NCBI GenBank assembly: GCA_903907995.1
Contig: CAIVQH010000020.1
Location: 20,875 to 84,874 of the forward strand
DNA from: an uncultured Verrucomicrobiota bacterium
GTDB taxonomy: Bacteria; Verrucomicrobiota; Verrucomicrobiia; Limisphaerales; UBA9464
Direction: 5' to 3'
DNA length: 64,000 bases
Shown here piece by piece: positions 60,845-64,000 of the stretch (its first letter is position 1; each line of letters opens with the position of its first letter). Position numbers and translations under genes: made by a program. The notes below the pieces were generated by a model, which had not been told where the DNA came from, made no database searches, and saw only the letters and a list, made by a program, of their open reading frames with translations.

Positions 60845-60969
60845 GGAGCGCGGGTGTGGCGGAGCCCACCCGCAGCAACTTCCGACGGCCAATTGAAGCT
60901 GCGAAAAATTGGACGCTTCCGATGCCAATCCCGTTGCTGCGACTGGTCCTCCGGACACAGTCGCCCTCC
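60845..60969. repeat. Palindromic intergenic repeat, copy B
   Basis: 125 bp, starts GGAGCGCGGGTGTGG; second occurrence of the element at 1170-1296, sharing CAGCAACTTCCGA, the CTGCG[A/G]CTGGTCCTCCGGACACAG block and the ends. It lies between the convergent TonB receptor and cytochrome genes; the right end is slightly decayed. Confidence 0.75.
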
Positions 60970-61016
60970 GGCCGCGCCTAATCATTCACCCCGCTCCCTT
61001 GCTCCCCTGCTCCGCC

Positions 61017-63992
61017 TCAATAGACGTACACAAACTCGTTCGAGCACAGCAGCGCCTGCGTATAGCTCTCCCAGGGGCTCAGCGTTCCCCGCTGCACGGT
61101 CATTCCGGAGTTTTGCAGGGACGCATACTTGTCCTTGAGCACCGCAGTCTTCTTGAAGACGGCCTTCTTTGTCGTCGGTCCCTTGGGCCGCTCGCTGCCG
61201 TAGAGCAGCTGGTAATTCCGGTCGATGTACTCGCGCGCCCACTGGAGTTCGCGCGGCTGCGGACGCCGCTGAAACAGGATCTGGTAGATTGCGGTGATGC
61301 GCGCATCGTCATCGTCGGACTCATCGACCTCGGGGCGGCTCATCACATGCCGGGCCACGTCCACGGTCATCGGGCTGTTCATGAAGAACAGCGCCTGCTG
61401 CGGCACGATCGTGCTCACGCGACGGGTGTTCACCATCTCCGGATCGCTGAAGTCGAACTGCGAGAGCAGGTCCGAAAGCCGCAGGCGGTCCACGTAGCCG
61501 TAGATGCTGCGACGATAGCTGTACGGCTCGTCGGTGAGGTTCACCGGCTTGCCGCCGACGGTGGTGTCCATTTTGCCGGTAAGATCCACGAGCGAATCGC
61601 GGATCGACTCGAAATCGAGCCGGCGCAGGTTCGCGCGCCAGACGAGGCGGTTGCCCGGATCGCGGGCGTCCTGGTCGGATTGGCCTTCGCTGCTTTGCTG
61701 ATAGGTCGCCGAGAGCATGATGAGCCGGTGCAGGCGCTTCATGGACCAGCCACCCTCCACAAAGGTGGCGGTCAGATAATCCAGCAGCTCCGGATGGCTC
61801 GGCGGCTCGGACATGTTGCCGAGGTCATCGGGCGAGGGCACGAAGCCCCGGCCGAAGTGGTGCATCCACACACGGTTCACCGCGACGCGCGCGGTCAGCG
61901 GGTTGCGCGGATCGGTGATGGCCTTCGCCAGCTCCAGCCGGCCGCTGCCCTGGGTAAACGGCTTGCGATCGGTGCCGCACAGAATCTCGAGAAAGCGGCG
62001 CGGCACCACGGGACCGTGTTTGTTCCGGTCGCCCCGGATGTGGACATAGCTGTCGGTCGGCTTGGACTTGTCGGCGACGATCATCGCGCGGCCCGGCGCA
62101 CCGGGATGCGTGAGACGCAACTGGCTGATCGCGGGAAAGACGAATGTGTTGAGCGTCTTGGGCTCAAAGGGCGGCGGGCCCTCCCATGCCTTGCGACCGG
62201 GCATGCCGGACATGAAAGCCTGCAGCTTCTCGGTGGTCGCAATCTCGGCCGCGGTGGGAATATAGTAGGGCGTCTGCACCACCTGGGCCATCGCCGCATC
62301 TTCAGGCGCATTCGTGCCCTCCAGCTTGCTGCGCGTCTGGATCAGGCCCGTCGTGTTGGCCATCGCCCGCGCGAAAAGCTGGCCGTACACGCGGGCGACC
62401 TCCTCCAGTGACTGCGGCTTGAGCCCGGACAACGCCTCAACGACGAGCGGGTTCACCGGGTTGTTCTTGCTGAGCAGCGCGTGGTTGAGGAGCTCGGTCG
62501 CCTTTGCTGCAAATTCGTTCGTGGAAAGTTTGCTCAGGCGGGCGAACGGACCCAGCACCGGGTTCGCGATGTCGAGCTTGATGGCTTGGACGATCTCACG
62601 GTCCTCGGGATAGATCCCATACTCCTTGGCGATGGCCTGGCGTTCCGGTGAACGGCCCTTCTTCGTGACCAGCATCAGGTAGCCCTCGGCCTTCCTTTGA
62701 AACTCGGGCAGGTGCTTCTGCAAAAACGCGTAGTAGATCGTCCGGTTCCGGGCCTCGAGTTCAGCCAGCTTGAACTGGTAGTTCGAGCGCTCCTCCGGAT
62801 CGGCGCTGCCCGGGAGTTCCGGCTGGTCGTACGGCTCGGTGATGTTCGCGAAGATGCCGTGCAGCGAGTAATAGTCGGCGGTCGGGATCGGATCGAATTT
62901 GTGATCGTGACAGCGGGCGCAGGCGACCGTCAGTCCGAGCATGGCCTTGCCGGTGGCGTCGATGCGCTCGTCGATGAGATCGTCGCCGCTGTCGAAGCGC
63001 TTCCCGACCGTGAGGAAACCCAGCGCGGCCAGGCGCGGGTCATTCGGCTTGGTGTCGGGCAACAAGTCGGCAGCGAGCTGCTCGGTGAGGAAATCGTTCC
63101 AGGGCTTGTCGGCGTTGATCGCCTTGATCACGTAGTCCCGATAGGTCCACGCGTATTCGTAGCGGTAGTCCTGATAGCGGTTTTTCGCGCCGTCGCCGGA
63201 GAGCCCGGTGGTGTCGCTGTAACGCGCCGAATCCAGCCAGTGGCGGCCCCAGCGCTCGCCGTAGCGGGGCGAGGAGAGCAAGCGGTCCACAACTTTTTCA
63301 AAAGCATTGGGCGAGGCATCGAGGATAAAGTCCTTTACCTCCTCGACCGTCGGCGGCAGGCCCGTGAGGTCGTAGGTGGCACGGCGGATCAGCGCCTCCC
63401 GGCTCGCCGGCGGGTTCGGCAGCATGTGCTCCTTTTCGAGCCGGGCCAGGATGAAGCGGTCCAAGTCGTTCTTCACCGCCGAGGCATCCTTCACCGCCGG
63501 GGGCGCAGTTTTCTTCACCGGCTGGAAGGCCCAGTGCAGGCGCGCCTCGGGCGACATGCCGGTGAGCCGCTTTGGGCCGCCGGTGCGCGGGTCCACCGCG
63601 CCGTCCGCGATCCACTGGCGCAGGATGGCGATGTCGGCATCCGGAAGCTTGCCGCCCTCCTTTTTCGGCGGCATCCGGAGCTCGTCGTCGGTGTAGCTCA
63701 CCGCCTTGAGCAGCAGGCTGTCGTCGGGCTTCGCCGGTACGATGGCCGGCCCGTGCTCGCCGCCATGCTCCCAGCCACCGCGCGAATCCAGCGTCAGGTC
63801 GCCCTTGGACTTGCCAGCGGCGGCGCTGTGACATTTCTCGCAGTGCTCCGCCAGCAGCGGCCGGACCTTCGTCTCAAAAAACTCGACCTTGGCGCGATTC
63901 GGTGGCGGCTCCGCCGCAGCAACGGCGCGGACGAGTCCGATCGCAGCCAGACCGGCCAACAGCAGCGTGGGCCGGGCGAACTTCATGCTCAT
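61017..63992 (-). CDS. Secreted cytochrome with PSCyt1, DUF1549 and DUF1553 domains
   Basis: A 991-residue exported protein typical of Planctomycetes and Verrucomicrobia. Signal peptide (1-26), PSCyt1 cytochrome domain with CEKCH, LDSRGGW, and RMPPKKEGGKL (about 35-145), then DUF1549 (about 180-390: YGERWGRHWLDSARYSDTTG, and a second haem-like motif CARCHDHKFDPI), and the C-terminal DUF1553 (about 690-960: NPLTARVAVNRVWMHHFGRGFV, LIMLSATYQQSS). Two CxxCH sites suggest di-haem c-type. Usually paired with a DUF1501 sulfatase-like gene, which would lie outside the window. The gene is complete, starting 8 nt from the window end. Confidence 0.95.
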   Translation of the reverse strand: MSMKFARPTLLLAGLAAIGLVRAVAAAEPPPNRAKVEFFETKVRPLLAEHCEKCHSAAAGKSKGDLTLDSRGGWEHGGEHGPAIVPAKPDDSLLLKAVSYTDDELRMPPKKEGGKLPDADIAILRQWIADGAVDPRTGGPKRLTGMSPEARLHWAFQPVKKTAPPAVKDASAVKNDLDRFILARLEKEHMLPNPPASREALIRRATYDLTGLPPTVEEVKDFILDASPNAFEKVVDRLLSSPRYGERWGRHWLDSARYSDTTGLSGDGAKNRYQDYRYEYAWTYRDYVIKAINADKPWNDFLTEQLAADLLPDTKPNDPRLAALGFLTVGKRFDSGDDLIDERIDATGKAMLGLTVACARCHDHKFDPIPTADYYSLHGIFANITEPYDQPELPGSADPEERSNYQFKLAELEARNRTIYYAFLQKHLPEFQRKAEGYLMLVTKKGRSPERQAIAKEYGIYPEDREIVQAIKLDIANPVLGPFARLSKLSTNEFAAKATELLNHALLSKNNPVNPLVVEALSGLKPQSLEEVARVYGQLFARAMANTTGLIQTRSKLEGTNAPEDAAMAQVVQTPYYIPTAAEIATTEKLQAFMSGMPGRKAWEGPPPFEPKTLNTFVFPAISQLRLTHPGAPGRAMIVADKSKPTDSYVHIRGDRNKHGPVVPRRFLEILCGTDRKPFTQGSGRLELAKAITDPRNPLTARVAVNRVWMHHFGRGFVPSPDDLGNMSEPPSHPELLDYLTATFVEGGWSMKRLHRLIMLSATYQQSSEGQSDQDARDPGNRLVWRANLRRLDFESIRDSLVDLTGKMDTTVGGKPVNLTDEPYSYRRSIYGYVDRLRLSDLLSQFDFSDPEMVNTRRVSTIVPQQALFFMNSPMTVDVARHVMSRPEVDESDDDDARITAIYQILFQRRPQPRELQWAREYIDRNYQLLYGSERPKGPTTKKAVFKKTAVLKDKYASLQNSGMTVQRGTLSPWESYTQALLCSNEFVYVY

Positions 63993-64000
63993 GCTCAGGC

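Overview
The window looks like chromosomal DNA of a free-living Verrucomicrobiota bacterium, most likely of the Limisphaerales/Pedosphaeraceae (old subdivision 3) type. The reasons are family content and style. It has a planctomycete/verrucomicrobial cytochrome protein with DUF1549 and DUF1553 regions, a small PSCyt1-type cytochrome, and a futalosine-pathway menaquinone gene (MqnE) with a UbiX/UbiA pair. It has ECF sigma factors with membrane-anchored C-terminal extensions, a polytopic membrane Ser/Thr kinase, RCC1 and HEAT secreted or anchored proteins, high GC, and very many short palindromic intergenic repeats. I saw no rRNA, tRNA, CRISPR array, intact transposase or phage module. The species is inference.

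Layout. 1-9.2 kb: gap, a TetA-like MFS pump, a secreted esterase/SMP-30 fusion, a HEAT protein, a membrane protein kinase, moaA. 9.3-15.4 kb: coiled-coil membrane protein, LON-domain protein, DUF1844 protein, two ABC-2 permeases separated by a palindromic repeat and a small ORF, then repeat-rich non-coding DNA and a membrane-anchored GrpE-like protein. 15.5-19.1 kb: PSCyt1-type cytochrome, a tight VTC polyphosphate polymerase / DUF4956 / membrane-fusion-protein operon, ferredoxin. 19.2-28.1 kb: mnmE, a parvulin, a truncated haemoglobin joined to a HigBA-like toxin-antitoxin pair, mqnE, a lipoprotein carbonic anhydrase, an SGNH esterase and a CE15 esterase. 28.2-34 kb: a Na+/solute symporter translationally coupled to a UreF-like protein, a DUF4337 protein, UbiA and UbiX relatives. 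34-40 kb: an AIM24 protein, a CHASE2 adenylate cyclase behind a FecR protein, and cimA behind an apparent isoleucine attenuator. 40-48.4 kb: hisF-DUF486-hisI operon, valS with an in-frame palindromic insertion and a tandem duplication, GH39 glycosidase. 48.4-64 kb: DUF72 protein, three tandem genes built from sigma factor, membrane anchor and pseudopilin-like domain, two membrane proteins, an RCC1 protein, a TonB-dependent receptor and the DUF1549/DUF1553 cytochrome.

The strongest unusual signals are: (1) a candidate transcription attenuator before cimA, with an Ile-rich leader peptide, an 11-nt antiterminator helix and an overlapping terminator; (2) a 177-bp palindromic element with 33-bp terminal inverted repeats that sits exactly in phase inside valS and adds 59 residues; (3) two membrane-tethered ECF sigma factors fused to a pseudopilin-like domain, with a translationally coupled sigma-less paralogue between them; (4) at least ten distinct 67-263 bp palindromic or MITE-like elements in intergenic DNA, one of them present twice.
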